The position numbers and the translations under genes are program-made. From Mycolicibacterium aurum (GTDB lineage Bacteria; Actinomycetota; Actinomycetes; Mycobacteriales; Mycobacteriaceae), in assembly GCF_900637195.1 (NCBI RefSeq), contig NZ_LR134356.1, positions 3,162,001 through 3,226,000 on the forward strand: DNA of 64,000 nucleotides, written 5' to 3'. Of the stretch, positions 42,725 through 51,746 are shown in pieces. Under the pieces are notes generated by a model, which did not search any database, was not told the origin of the DNA, and worked only from the letters and a program-made list of their open reading frames with translations. Positions within the stretch are counted from its first letter, which is position 1. Every line of letters starts with the position of its first letter.

Positions 42725-44505
42725 GTGGTGACGTCCAGCCGGCTGAACTCGTCCAGCCGGTAACGATCCGCGCAGGCCGAGCGCCGAATCTTGCCGCTGG
42801 TGGTGATCGGGATCGAGCCGGGGGCCACCAGCACCAGATCCGCGACGCGCACACTGTGCGACTTCTTGATCGCCGAGGTCACCTCACGCTTGACGGCGCG
42901 AAGCTGATCGAGCGCTTCGGCCTCGGAGGCGCCCTTCTTCTTCATCTCGACGATGGCGACCAGCTGCTCGCTGGTCTCGTCCAGCACCGAGACGGCCGCA
43001 ACTCTGCCGCCGGTGATCTCCTGGATGGTCGCTTCGATGTCATCAGGGTAGTGATTGCGACCGTCGACGATCAACAGGTCCTTGATGCGGCCGATGATGA
43101 ACATCTCGCCCTCGGACATCACGCCCAGGTCGCCGGTGCGCAGCCACGGCCCTGCCGGGGTGCCCGGGGTCGGCTTGACGATCTCGCCGCCGAAGGTGCG
43201 CTCGGTCAGCGCCGGATTGCGCCAGTACCCCATGGCCACCTGGTCGCCGGCGACCCAGATCTCGCCGATCTTGCCGTCCTGGTTCTCGGTCCGCGTCTCG
43301 GGGTCGACGATGCGCACGGTCGACGAGCGCGGGGCACCGTAGCTCACCAGCTCCGAGCCGCCCTCGCTGCCGCACCGCTCGGCGTGACCGGCCGACAGCT
43401 TCTCGTAGTCGAAGCGGACGGTCGCCGGGGTGTGCCCGGTGGGGGCGGAGATCACGTACAGCGTGGCCTCGGCGAGCCCGTAGGACGGGCGCACCGTCGT
43501 GTTGGGCAGATTGAAGGACGCGAAGCGCTCGTTGAAGCGGCGGATGGTGGCCGAGTGGATGCGCTCGCTGCCGCTGATGATGCCCAGCACGCCGCCGAGA
43601 TCCATGCCGGCCAGATCGGCGTCCGAGGTGCGGCGGACCGAGAGCTCGAACGCGAAGTTCGGCGCGGCCGACCACGAGTGGGTGTTGATGGCGAGCTGCT
43701 GGATCCAGCGGGCGGGCTTCTGCAGGAATGCCACGGGGCTCATTAGCACGGCGGGCCGTCCCCACGCGCCGTCGGGCACGTTCGGGTCGGGCGGGCACAG
43801 CAGCGTCGCGAACACGCCCTGGATGAGGCCCATGTCGTGGTAGAAGGGCAGCCAGGACACCATCGTCGTGTCCTGCGGGGGCACGCCGCCGCGGTGCGAC
43901 ATGTAGTCGGTGAAGATCTGCTCGAGGTTCGCGATCACGTTCTTGTGCGTCATGACCACGCCCGCGGGCGCCCGGGTGGACCCGGAGGTGTACTGCAGGT
44001 AGGCCGTCTTCGGCAAAGGCCCGACGTTCACCTCGACCGTGCGTGGCGAATCGAAGTCGAGTGCGTCGACCTCGATCACCGCGGGCGACATGCCGCCCGG
44101 GAGCGCGCCGACGTAGGTCATGATCTCGCCGACGACAGCAGATGTCGTCAGCACGGCGACCGGCTGGCAATCCTTCAGCGCGCCGTTGACCCGCTCGTCG
44201 AGCTGACCCATGGCGGGCACCGGAAGGGGCACAGCGATGAAGCCGGCGGTCATCGCGCCGTAGAAGGCGATGATGTATTCCAGGCCTTGGGGAGCCAGGA
44301 TCGCGGCGCGATCGCCCTTCGTGCCGTGGCGCAGCAGCTCCTCGGCGACCACCTGGACTCGCTGGTACATCTGGGCCCAGGTGAGCGTCTCGGCGTAGCC
44401 GGCGGGATCGACGTCGAAGTCGATGAAGGTGTAAGCCACGTCATCGGGCTGCTGCCGCGCTCGGTCCGCGAGCAGCCCAGGAATGGTCGACTCAAGCAAC
44501 GGCAT
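42721..44505 (-). CDS. fadD26: Fatty acyl-AMP ligase, FadD26-like (FAAL1)
   Basis: A 594-residue FAAL. Motifs: YTSGSTRAPAGVV, SYGLAEATLYV, WLRTGDLGV, KDLLIVDGRNHYPDDIEATI and catalytic Lys572 in ITTSGKIRRSAC. The C-terminal third reads nearly as M. tuberculosis FadD26, more so than FAAL2. FadD26 loads C12-C24-class fatty acids on PpsA. It is the first gene of the PKS array. AAAGGA lies about 9 nt before the ATG, and the 553-nt upstream region carries a perfect dyad. It overlaps PKS-A by ATGA. The gene symbol is given for the closest known relative; orthology was not tested by phylogeny. Confidence 0.92.
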   Translation of the reverse strand: MPLLESTIPGLLADRARQQPDDVAYTFIDFDVDPAGYAETLTWAQMYQRVQVVAEELLRHGTKGDRAAILAPQGLEYIIAFYGAMTAGFIAVPLPVPAMGQLDERVNGALKDCQPVAVLTTSAVVGEIMTYVGALPGGMSPAVIEVDALDFDSPRTVEVNVGPLPKTAYLQYTSGSTRAPAGVVMTHKNVIANLEQIFTDYMSHRGGVPPQDTTMVSWLPFYHDMGLIQGVFATLLCPPDPNVPDGAWGRPAVLMSPVAFLQKPARWIQQLAINTHSWSAAPNFAFELSVRRTSDADLAGMDLGGVLGIISGSERIHSATIRRFNERFASFNLPNTTVRPSYGLAEATLYVISAPTGHTPATVRFDYEKLSAGHAERCGSEGGSELVSYGAPRSSTVRIVDPETRTENQDGKIGEIWVAGDQVAMGYWRNPALTERTFGGEIVKPTPGTPAGPWLRTGDLGVMSEGEMFIIGRIKDLLIVDGRNHYPDDIEATIQEITGGRVAAVSVLDETSEQLVAIVEMKKKGASEAEALDQLRAVKREVTSAIKKSHSVRVADLVLVAPGSIPITTSGKIRRSACADRYRLDEFSRLDVTT

Positions 44506-45058
44506 GGCGACGTCCTTTCATTACTTTTCTGCGCCTCGGCATCATTGCCTTGGTTGGCAAACCGACCCGCAGCCCGTGGCCGCGCATCCCCCCGCTCGCC
44601 CGAAGGCTAACACTGGCCCGTCAACAATGTCGTCTAATCCGACCAAGGATTAGACCACGAGTTGCTTGCCAGAGGGAAGTCGGCCGCTGGGGGCTGATTT
44701 CACCGGAACTGCGTGTGGTCGGGTGTGGAACAGGTTCTTTACAGCGTGTTCACAGTTTTGCCAGGGACGGGAACAGCGCACCTCGTCCAGGCATTTCGCG
44801 TTGCTCATTCGTGATATTGCCAGGTGAGCGAGCACAGAGCCAGGACCGCTGAATGCAGTGATCGCCGCCACTTCACACCACCGCACGTTGTTTGCCAAAA
44901 ACGCACGCTGGCGTCAATTTCCTATCTGACTTGTCGGTAAGTTGCTGGTCCGGCCGCCTCTTGGCGGGCGCACAGTCAATATCGCCGCAGAGACGTGAAA
45001 TGTTGCTCATCGCGCTACCCAGCGACATTCCGGTGTGGCGAATACCACACGCACCGGT
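44506..45058. other. Control region between tesA and the PKS array
   Basis: 553 bases without a convincing gene; lower in G+C than the PKS genes. It must contain the main promoter of the minus-strand array starting at 44505, because it is the only long gap upstream of it. The perfect inverted repeat at 44632-44655 is the clearest signal. I found no -35/-10 pair with good spacing. No tRNA, sRNA or clear terminator for tesA was recognised. Confidence 0.5.
44632..44655. promoter_or_regulatory. Perfect 9-bp inverted repeat, putative operator of the PKS array
   Basis: GTCTAATCC-N6-GGATTAGAC: both arms match perfectly over 9 bp and the site is centred about 138 bp before the FAAL1 start codon. The arms are A+T-rich compared with the surroundings. 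The 24-bp length and centre spacing suit a dimeric helix-turn-helix regulator. No regulator gene lies in the array, so the factor would be encoded elsewhere. Confidence 0.55.
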
Positions 45059-45802
45059 CTAGCTGACGGCTCTTGCCCCGATCGCCGCTTCCACGACGGG
45101 CACGAGATCACCCAGATGGTCATTGAGGTAGAAGTGGTGGCCCTTGAAGTCCCGCATCGTGAATTCGGCCGTGGTCCGGGCCGCCCACGGCGCCACCTTC
45201 TCCGCCGTCGCGATCTCGTCGTCGTCGCCGTAGAACGCGTGGATGGGACAGGACAACGTCACCTCGGGTGGACAGGTGTAGTTCGCGATCGCCTTCAGTC
45301 CACGCAGCGTCGGCAGGATCGCCGCGGCGAATTCCGGGTTGTTCATGAACTCCGGGTTCGCGCCGGTCATCGTGCTCACCGCTGCGAGCAGCCCGTCATC
45401 GGTGTCGGGGATGTCGTCGTAGCCCACCAGGCCCGGTGCCGCCACGGCCGAGACGAACAACGCCGCCAGCGGGCGGCCGGCCTCCTCGAAGCGACGCGCC
45501 ACCTCGAAGGCCAGCAACCCCCCCATGCTGTGTCCGAAGAAGCTGACGGGCCCGCCGTGGTCTTTGTCGGGCGAAACCATCCGGCACACCTCGTCGGCGA
45601 GCGCGGGCAGGCTGGTGAATGACGCGAAGTCCTGCTTGCCGCGCTGGCCGGGGTACTGGACGGCAATCCTCTTGACGTCGGTCGTGAAGGTCTTCGAGAA
45701 CGGGACGTAGTACTGGGCGGACCCGCCGGCGTGGGGGAAGATGAACAGCTTGGGCTGGGCCGTCTGCGCCGTCTGCTCTGCCGCCCCGGAACCTCCTGTC
45801 AT
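45059..45802 (-). CDS. tesA: Type II thioesterase, TesA-like
   Basis: A 247-residue alpha/beta hydrolase. FIFPHAGGSAQYY at residues 20-32 forms the oxyanion region, the nucleophile Ser92 sits in GHSMGG, a late Asp lies in FYGDDDE near 194, and catalytic His223 is in KGHHFYLND. It matches M. tuberculosis TesA (Rv2928) in motifs and layout. TesA interacts with PpsE and is needed for PDIM, probably for release of the finished chain. Here the gene starts 22 nt after the gcvP stop on the same strand. It may therefore be transcribed from the gcvP promoter, while the PKS array lies 553 nt further downstream. Confidence 0.92.
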   Translation of the reverse strand: MTGGSGAAEQTAQTAQPKLFIFPHAGGSAQYYVPFSKTFTTDVKRIAVQYPGQRGKQDFASFTSLPALADEVCRMVSPDKDHGGPVSFFGHSMGGLLAFEVARRFEEAGRPLAALFVSAVAAPGLVGYDDIPDTDDGLLAAVSTMTGANPEFMNNPEFAAAILPTLRGLKAIANYTCPPEVTLSCPIHAFYGDDDEIATAEKVAPWAARTTAEFTMRDFKGHHFYLNDHLGDLVPVVEAAIGARAVS

Positions 45803-45824
45803 GCGGTCACCCTATCGCTAGCGC

Positions 45825-48683
45825 TCACGCGAACGCCTCCACGGGAGGGCACGAGCACACCAGGTTGCGGTCGCCGTAGGCGCCGTCGATCCGGCGCACC
45901 GGCGGCCACACCTTCGGCCGGAACGCCTTGCCCAGCGGGTAGGCCGCCTCGGCCCGGGTGTACGGGTGGTTCCACTCGTCCACCAGCAGGCATTCCGCGG
46001 TGTGCGGGGCTGCGCGTAGCGGGTTGTCGTCCGCCGGCCATGCTCCGGACCCGACCTTGTCGATCTCGGCACGGATGGCGATCATCGCCTCGCAGAAGGC
46101 GTCGATCTCGGTCAGCGATTCGCTCTCGGTCGGCTCGACCATCAACGTGCCCGCGACGGGGAAGCTCATCGTCGGGGCGTGGAACCCGTAGTCCGCCAAC
46201 CGCTTGGCGACGTCGTCGACGGTCACGCCTGTGGCCTTCGTGATGCCCCGCAGGTCCAGGATGCATTCGTGGGCCACCATGCCGTTCTCGCCGGTGTAGA
46301 GCACCGGGTAGTACTCGTCGAGGCGGCGGGCGATGTAGTTGGCCGAGGCGATCGCCACCAGCGAGGCCGACCGCAGCCCTTCGGCACCCATCATCCGGAT
46401 GTAGGCCCAGGTGATCGGCAGGATAGACGCCGACCCGTACGGTGCCGCCGACACCGTGTGCGAGTCGGACAGCTCCTCGGCGAACGGGTGTCCCGGCAGG
46501 TACGGGGCCAGGTGGGACCGCACGGCCACCGGGCCGACGCCGGGCCCACCGCCGCCGTGCGGGATACAGAAGGTCTTGTGCAGGTTCAGATGGCTGACAT
46601 CGCCGCCGAACCGGCCAGGGCGGGCCAGGCCGACCAGCGCGTTGAGGTTGGCGCCGTCGACGTACACCTGCCCCCCGGCGTCGTGCACGGCCGCGCAGAT
46701 GTCGGCGACGTCGTGCTCGTAGACGCCGTGGGTGGACGGATAGGTGATCATCAGCGCCGAAAGCCGGTCCGCGTGCTCGGCGACCTTCGCGCGCAGATCG
46801 TCGAGGTCGACGTCGCCGTTCGGCCGGCACGCCACCACCACCACCTTCATGCCCACCATCGCCGCCGACGCGGCGTTGGTGCCGTGCGCGCTCGACGGGA
46901 TCAGGCAGACGTCGCGGGCGGAGTCACCGCGGGCGATGTGATACGCCTGGATCGCCAACAGGCCGGCGTACTCCCCCTGTGAGCCGGCGTTCGGCTGCAG
47001 CGAGATCTCGTCGTACCCGGTGATCCCGGTGAGCCAGGACTGCAGGTCGGCGATCAGGCGGCGCAGCCCCGGGGTGTCCGACGCCGGCGCGAACGGATGC
47101 TGGCGACCGAACTCGGGCCAGGTGATCGGCTCCATCTCCGCCGCCGCGTTGAGTTTCATCGTGCACGAGCCGAGCGGGATCATGCTCCGGTCCAGCGCGA
47201 TGTCCTTGTCGGCGAGCGAGCGCAGGTACCGCATCATCTCGGTCTCGGTGCGGTACTTGGCGAATGCGGGGTGGGTGAGGAACTCCGAGGTCCTGGTCGC
47301 GATGGAGGGGCCGTCGAACTCCGCGGGCGCCGCTTCTGCGGAGAACGCCGCGAGGACGTCGGCGATGTGCGCGTCCGTGGTCGCCTCGTCGCAGGCCACC
47401 GAGACGTGGTCGTCGTCGGCGACCCACACGTTGATGCCGCGTTCCTTGGCGGCCGCGCGCACCTCGTGCGCGCGACCGGGGACCCGGGCCAGCACGGTGT
47501 CGAAGAACGACCGGTGCACCACCTCGACCCCGGCGGCCGCCAGGCCCGCGGCCAATGCCCTGGCGTGCCCGTGAACACGAAGAGCGATGCCGCGCAGGCC
47601 TTCTGGGCCGTGGTAGCTCGCGTACATCGCCGCCATCACCGCGAGCAACACCTGCGCCGTGCAGATGTTGCTCGTGGCCTTGTCACGGCGGATGTGCTGC
47701 TCGCGCGTCTGCAGCGCCAGGCGGTAGGCGGGCGAACCGTCGGCGTCCACCGACACACCGACCAGCCGTCCGGGCAGCTGCCGGGCCTGCTTGGAGTGCA
47801 CGGCCAGGTACCCGGCGTGGGGACCACCGAATCCCATCGGCACCCCGAAGCGTTGGGTGGTCCCGAACGCGACGTCGGCGCCGATGTCGCCCGGCGACGC
47901 GATGAGGGTCAAGGCGAGCAGATCGGCACCGACCGCGACCAGCGCGCCGCGGTCGTGGGCCGCTGACACGAGGTCCGACCAGTCGGTGATGCGCCCGCTG
48001 GCACCGGGCAGCGACACGATGACGCCGAAGAACTCACCCTCGGGCAGACCCTGGCGCAGATCGGCGGTGACGATCTCGATGTCCAGCGGCTCGGCGCGCG
48101 TCGCGAGGATCGCGGCCGTCTGTGCGTAGACGTCGCTGTCGACGACAAGCCGGTTCGAGGGGCCCCGCACCGCCCGGTACATCAGCGTCATCGCCTCGGC
48201 GGCGGCGGTGCCTTCGTCGAGCATCGACGCGTTGGCGACCTCGAGTCCGGTCAGGTCGGTGACCATGGTCTGGAAATTCAGCAACGCTTCGAGCCGGCCC
48301 TGGCTGATCTCGGGCTGGTACGGCGTATAGGCGGTGTACCAGGCCGGGTTCTCCAGGATGTTGCGACGCAGCACCGCCGGGGTCAGAGTGTCGAAGTAGC
48401 CCTGTCCGATCATCGAGACGGCGACGGTGTTGGAGTCGGCCAGCGCGCGCAACTCGGTGAGGGCCTCGTCTTCGGTGGCAGCGGGTGGAAGGTGCTCCAA
48501 CCCGGGTGCGACGCCGGCCGCCGTCAGCGGATCGAGGATGCGGCTGGGCAGCGCCTTGGCGGCGAGCTCGTCGAGCGAGTCCACGCCGATGGTGCTCAGC
48601 AGGGTGTCGACGGCCGAGGCGTCGGGGCCGATGTGCCTGTCGACGAAGCGAGGTACTGACGGGGTTGCATGCTGATCAGACAC
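45825..48683 (-). CDS. gcvP: Glycine dehydrogenase (decarboxylating), P protein
   Basis: A 952-residue protein from the GTG at 48683, which has GGGAG about 10 nt upstream; the frame is open further, but that part is riboswitch RNA. The N-terminus [10 protein letters not shown] is the usual GcvP start. The PLP Lys is in [18 protein letters not shown], within the Gly-rich loop of the C-terminal half. The enzyme decarboxylates glycine and passes the aminomethyl group to the lipoyl arm of GcvH, encoded at 51747-52142. The fused single-chain form matches M. tuberculosis gcvB (Rv1832). Controlled by the tandem glycine riboswitch directly upstream. Confidence 0.96.
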   Translation of the reverse strand: MSDQHATPSVPRFVDRHIGPDASAVDTLLSTIGVDSLDELAAKALPSRILDPLTAAGVAPGLEHLPPAATEDEALTELRALADSNTVAVSMIGQGYFDTLTPAVLRRNILENPAWYTAYTPYQPEISQGRLEALLNFQTMVTDLTGLEVANASMLDEGTAAAEAMTLMYRAVRGPSNRLVVDSDVYAQTAAILATRAEPLDIEIVTADLRQGLPEGEFFGVIVSLPGASGRITDWSDLVSAAHDRGALVAVGADLLALTLIASPGDIGADVAFGTTQRFGVPMGFGGPHAGYLAVHSKQARQLPGRLVGVSVDADGSPAYRLALQTREQHIRRDKATSNICTAQVLLAVMAAMYASYHGPEGLRGIALRVHGHARALAAGLAAAGVEVVHRSFFDTVLARVPGRAHEVRAAAKERGINVWVADDDHVSVACDEATTDAHIADVLAAFSAEAAPAEFDGPSIATRTSEFLTHPAFAKYRTETEMMRYLRSLADKDIALDRSMIPLGSCTMKLNAAAEMEPITWPEFGRQHPFAPASDTPGLRRLIADLQSWLTGITGYDEISLQPNAGSQGEYAGLLAIQAYHIARGDSARDVCLIPSSAHGTNAASAAMVGMKVVVVACRPNGDVDLDDLRAKVAEHADRLSALMITYPSTHGVYEHDVADICAAVHDAGGQVYVDGANLNALVGLARPGRFGGDVSHLNLHKTFCIPHGGGGPGVGPVAVRSHLAPYLPGHPFAEELSDSHTVSAAPYGSASILPITWAYIRMMGAEGLRSASLVAIASANYIARRLDEYYPVLYTGENGMVAHECILDLRGITKATGVTVDDVAKRLADYGFHAPTMSFPVAGTLMVEPTESESLTEIDAFCEAMIAIRAEIDKVGSGAWPADDNPLRAAPHTAECLLVDEWNHPYTRAEAAYPLGKAFRPKVWPPVRRIDGAYGDRNLVCSCPPVEAFA

Positions 48684-48715
48684 GTGACGACTTCTCCCGG
48701 GGAGCGCAGACGAAA

Positions 48716-48935
48716 GCGGCCCTCCCCCTCTGTCGTCGACCCGGACCGGGTTGCCTGAGAGATTCGGCCGCACCGCCGTCTCGGCGAAGAGGCCTTTCCC
48801 CATGGGCGGGTGCACGCACCACTTTCCAGAGGCATCGGGGCCCGGTGCGGTCCTGGGTGCCTGAGAGGTTGACGGAGAGGTGTTGCTCCTTCGGCGTCCG
48901 TGGCTGGCGGCCACGGAACTCTCCCGCGCAAGGGC
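48716..48935 (-). promoter_or_regulatory. Tandem glycine riboswitch
   Basis: Two glycine-aptamer cores lie in the gcvP leader (minus strand). The first has CGGGAGAG, then CGCCGAAGGAGCAA, then CCTCTCAGGCA; the second has a TCTGGAAAG start, a GCCGAGACGGCGG arm and AATCTCTCAGGCAA. The paired sets with a short linker are the classic tandem form, which activates gcv genes when glycine is high. A TAGACT box at 48953-48948 is a possible -10 just upstream. Boundaries are accurate to about 10 nt. It ends about 35 nt before the gcvP GTG. Confidence 0.9.
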
Positions 48936-48960
48936 GATGCGGGGCCGAGTCTACCGGGGC

Positions 48961-49584
48961 TCAGCCGATCTTGCGGTCGCGGTGCTTGCGACGCGAGGCC
49001 AGCTCGTCCTCCGGGGCGGAGATCGACTCGCCGCCGTCGGCGCGTTCACCCGGGAAGTCGGCGATGGCACCGGTGAGCTCACGCATCGCGCCGGAGACCG
49101 CGATTCCGAACACGCCCTGACCGCCCTGCAGCAGATCGACCACTTCTTCGGCCGAGGTGCATTCGTACACGGTGGTGCCGTCGGAGAACAGCGTGATGTT
49201 GGCCAGGTCCTTGACTCCGCGCTGGCGCAGATGGTCGACCGCCACCCGGATGTTGTGCAGCGAGATACCGGTGTCGAGCAGCCGCTTGACGATCTTGAGG
49301 ACGAGAATGTCCTTGAACGAGTACAGCCGCTGACTACCCGATCCCGCAGCGCCCCGGATGGACGGCACCACCAGCGAGGTGCGGGCCCAGTAGTCGAGCT
49401 GGCGGTAGGTGATGCCGGCGATCTGGCAGGCGCTGGGCCCGCGGTAGCCGACAAGCTCGTCCGGTACCGAATCGTCGGGGAACAGACCGCCCTGGACCGG
49501 CTCGCTGACCGCTCGGGGGAGAGTGTCCGCCTCCGGGGAGCCTGTGGTCAGATCCAGTTGCTCCTGGCGAGGCGTGTCTCCCAC
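48961..49584 (-). CDS. MerR-family transcription regulator (Rv1830-like)
   Basis: A 207-residue protein starting at the GTG at 49584 with GAGGAT 8 nt upstream; the frame extends to 49770, but that part has no family features. A Gln/Leu-rich N-terminus leads to the winged helix (YRQLDYWARTSLVVPS, GSQRLYSFKDILVLKIVKRLLD). The C-terminus is basic (RRKHRDRK). Its position between the DUF151 gene and gcvP matches Rv1830. It lacks the long effector domain of drug-sensing MerR proteins. Targets unknown. Confidence 0.85.
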   Translation of the reverse strand: MGDTPRQEQLDLTTGSPEADTLPRAVSEPVQGGLFPDDSVPDELVGYRGPSACQIAGITYRQLDYWARTSLVVPSIRGAAGSGSQRLYSFKDILVLKIVKRLLDTGISLHNIRVAVDHLRQRGVKDLANITLFSDGTTVYECTSAEEVVDLLQGGQGVFGIAVSGAMRELTGAIADFPGERADGGESISAPEDELASRRKHRDRKIG

Positions 49585-49806
49585 TTGTCGAATCCTCTCA
49601 ACCGATCGAACCCGCGTCCATGACCTGCGTAGTCGCACTGCAGGCCAGCCCGAATTTTGTTCGAGCATACGCTTGAGGGCGTTCCGTGACTGCCCGTCGG
49701 CACCAAGTATGGCTGCCCGATTCGGCGTTGGGGAAAACCCGACCCGCGTGTCGAACGCGACGAGACGCATCCGTGACCAAGGCGCCCCGACGGAAGGCGG
49801 AGTGAC

Positions 49807-50301
49807 TCAGGTCGCCTTGAAATCGTCGGGCGACACGCTGTCGAGGAACTCCTTGAACTTCTCGACCTCGTCTTCTCGCACTGCGCCGGGAGCCTCGTCG
49901 TCGCCCTCGTCGGGAATCAGCAGCCCCGCCTCGGCCAGTACCGCTTCCTCGACGTAGATCGGCACGCCCACGCGCAACGCGATGGCGACCGAGTCGGACG
50001 GGCGGGCGGACACCTTGATGTCGCGGTCGAAGATCAGATCCGCGTAGAAGGTGCCCTCCTGGAGATCGACGATGCGCACCTCTTTCAGCGAATGGCCCAG
50101 GGCGGCAATGACATCACGGAAAAGGTCGTGGGTCATCGGGCGCAGGGGTTCGACCCCCTGCTGTTCCAGCGCGATCGCAGCGGCCTCCGACTGGCCGATC
50201 CAGATGGGGAGATAGCGGTCACCGTTGGACTCCCGTAGGAGCAGGACGGGCTGGTTCTGGGGCGGCTCCACGCGTATGCCGATCACACGAACCTCACCCA
50301 T
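49807..50301 (-). CDS. DUF151 bifunctional-nuclease-family protein (Rv1829-like)
   Basis: A 164-residue protein with GGAGGG 9 nt before the ATG. The DUF151 core is clear: LLRESNGDRYLPIWIG near the start and SARPSDSVAIALRVGVPIYV in the middle. The acidic C-terminus ends VSPDDFKAT. Plant and bacterial relatives have been described as nucleases, but the mycobacterial role is not established. It lies between two MerR genes, as Rv1829 does. Confidence 0.88.
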   Translation of the reverse strand: MGEVRVIGIRVEPPQNQPVLLLRESNGDRYLPIWIGQSEAAAIALEQQGVEPLRPMTHDLFRDVIAALGHSLKEVRIVDLQEGTFYADLIFDRDIKVSARPSDSVAIALRVGVPIYVEEAVLAEAGLLIPDEGDDEAPGAVREDEVEKFKEFLDSVSPDDFKAT

Positions 50302-50350
50302 CTGAGCCTGCCCTCCGCAGCCGACGAACCCGTCAGGGAAAGTCTAGTCC

Positions 50351-51097
50351 TCAGCGATCCAGAACGTCGCGCACCGCCGACTTGATCAAGGACGTGTGCA
50401 GCGTGATCGCCAGCGCCGCAACCTCGCGCGCCAGATCGTCGGCGCGGTCCCGGGCTCCGGCCTTCCCGCCCTTGCCGACCGGGCCGGCGATCTGCGCGAT
50501 CAGGTCGGATTGCCGGTCGGCCGCGGACCGGAACGCACGAAGATGGCGGGGCTCCACCCCGTAGTCGGCCAACGCGCGGGCACACTGCGCGATCACCACG
50601 GCGTGCTCGTCGAAGAACGCCGTGCCCGCACCCTTGAAGATCGGGGTGATCACCCCGGCCCGCATCAGCGAGGTCAGCAGATCGTCGTCGACGCCGGAGC
50701 GTTCGAGCAGGTCGCGCCGGCTCAGCCGGACCTGCGTAGGTCCGGACGACACCGTGGCCGCCTCCTCGGTCTCCACGGAGACCGGGACCAGCCGGGGCGT
50801 CCCGTAGGGCGAAACGCTCTGTGGCAGCTCGCCGTCGGCCTGCGCGTCGAGCTGCGCCTTGATCACCTTCAGCGGCAGGTAGTGGTCCCGCTGAGCGGTC
50901 AGGATGAACCGCAGTCGGGCACAGTCGTAGGCGGTGAATCGCCGGTACCCCGACGCGGTGCGTTCGGGTGTGACGAGTCCTTCGGCCTCCAGGAATCTGA
51001 TCTTGGAGATCGTGACGTCGGGAAAGTCGCCGCGCAGCAGGTCCAGGACAACCCCGATCGACATCCCGTTCAGCGCGGGGGTGTCGGGTTGTGTCAT
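50351..51097 (-). CDS. ftsR: MerR-family regulator, FtsR/Rv1828-like
   Basis: A 248-residue protein. The N-terminal winged helix-turn-helix covers ~12-80 ([36 protein letters not shown]); a linker and an all-alpha C-terminal domain follow. It lies directly behind garA. In Corynebacterium the homologue next to odhI is FtsR, an activator of ftsZ, and Rv1828 is the mycobacterial equivalent. The link to cell division is known for the relatives and inferred here. Confidence 0.85.
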   Translation of the reverse strand: MTQPDTPALNGMSIGVVLDLLRGDFPDVTISKIRFLEAEGLVTPERTASGYRRFTAYDCARLRFILTAQRDHYLPLKVIKAQLDAQADGELPQSVSPYGTPRLVPVSVETEEAATVSSGPTQVRLSRRDLLERSGVDDDLLTSLMRAGVITPIFKGAGTAFFDEHAVVIAQCARALADYGVEPRHLRAFRSAADRQSDLIAQIAGPVGKGGKAGARDRADDLAREVAALAITLHTSLIKSAVRDVLDR

Positions 51098-51129
51098 CTG
51101 CCTGTTCGCACGTGCGCTCGTCGGGTCAG

Positions 51130-51591
51130 TTACTCGCCGTCGCCCTTGGGCCCGGTCAGGAACACGAGGCGGAACTTCCCGATCTGCACCTCGTCGCCGT
51201 TGGTCAGCACCGCGGAATCCACCGGCTCGCGGTTGACGTAGGTCCCGTTGAGGCTGCCCACGTCGACGACCTGGAATTCGGAACCCTCGAGGCGGAACTC
51301 CGCGTGGCGGCGGCTCACGGTGACGTCATCAAGGAAGATGTCGCTGTCGGGATGCCGGCCCGCCGAGGTGGTGGGCTGGTCGAGCAGGAACCGTGACCCC
51401 GCGTTCGGGCCGCGCTTGACCACCAGCAGGGCGGACCCCACCGGCAGGCCTTCCACGCCGGACACTGCGCTCTCGCCGCTGGCAGCGGGCGGAGCGTCGA
51501 GTTCGTTGAGGAAGTCGGCGCGGAACACCGATGTCGTCTCCACGGTGACTTCATCAGAGTCGGCCCCAGAGTTGAAGTCCTTGTCCGTCAC
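51130..51591 (-). CDS. garA: FHA-domain metabolic regulator GarA (OdhI)
   Basis: A 153-residue protein; GTG start at 51591 with GAGGAG 6 nt upstream (the frame is open to 51672). The N-terminal ETTSVF motif (Thr19/Thr20) is the known target of PknB/PknG. The FHA domain ~55-145 shows [23 protein letters not shown] and GSLNGTYVN. Unphosphorylated GarA inhibits 2-oxoglutarate dehydrogenase and NAD-glutamate dehydrogenase and activates glutamate synthase. Located between gcvH and ftsR as in M. tuberculosis. Confidence 0.95.
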   Translation of the reverse strand: MTDKDFNSGADSDEVTVETTSVFRADFLNELDAPPAASGESAVSGVEGLPVGSALLVVKRGPNAGSRFLLDQPTTSAGRHPDSDIFLDDVTVSRRHAEFRLEGSEFQVVDVGSLNGTYVNREPVDSAVLTNGDEVQIGKFRLVFLTGPKGDGE

Positions 51592-51746
51592 CCGCTGCTC
51601 CTCACTGGCTGCCGTGGCGATTCGCGGCCGGACCCCAGCAGTCCCGCCGCTGGTGTCGACCGTACCGCGCATCCGACCGCATTGTGTCCACCACTGCCGG
51701 ATCCGCTCGTTGCGTTCCGGCCTGTCTGCACGACCCTAACAACACC

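Noticed and set aside
15412..44505. Glycopeptidolipid or lipooligosaccharide locus
   Set aside because: No NRPS adenylation modules, no glycosyltransferases and no rhamnose genes; the PpsE, DrrABC, PapA5 and TesA set points to a phthiocerol-type wax.
44506..45058. A small protein or tRNA in the gap before FAAL1
   Set aside because: No cloverleaf pattern was seen, and the short frames present lack ribosome-binding sites and conserved features.
48684..48914. N-terminal extension of GcvP
   Set aside because: The frame is open, but the bases form the glycine riboswitch; the GTG at 48683 has a good ribosome-binding site and begins the normal GcvP N-terminus.
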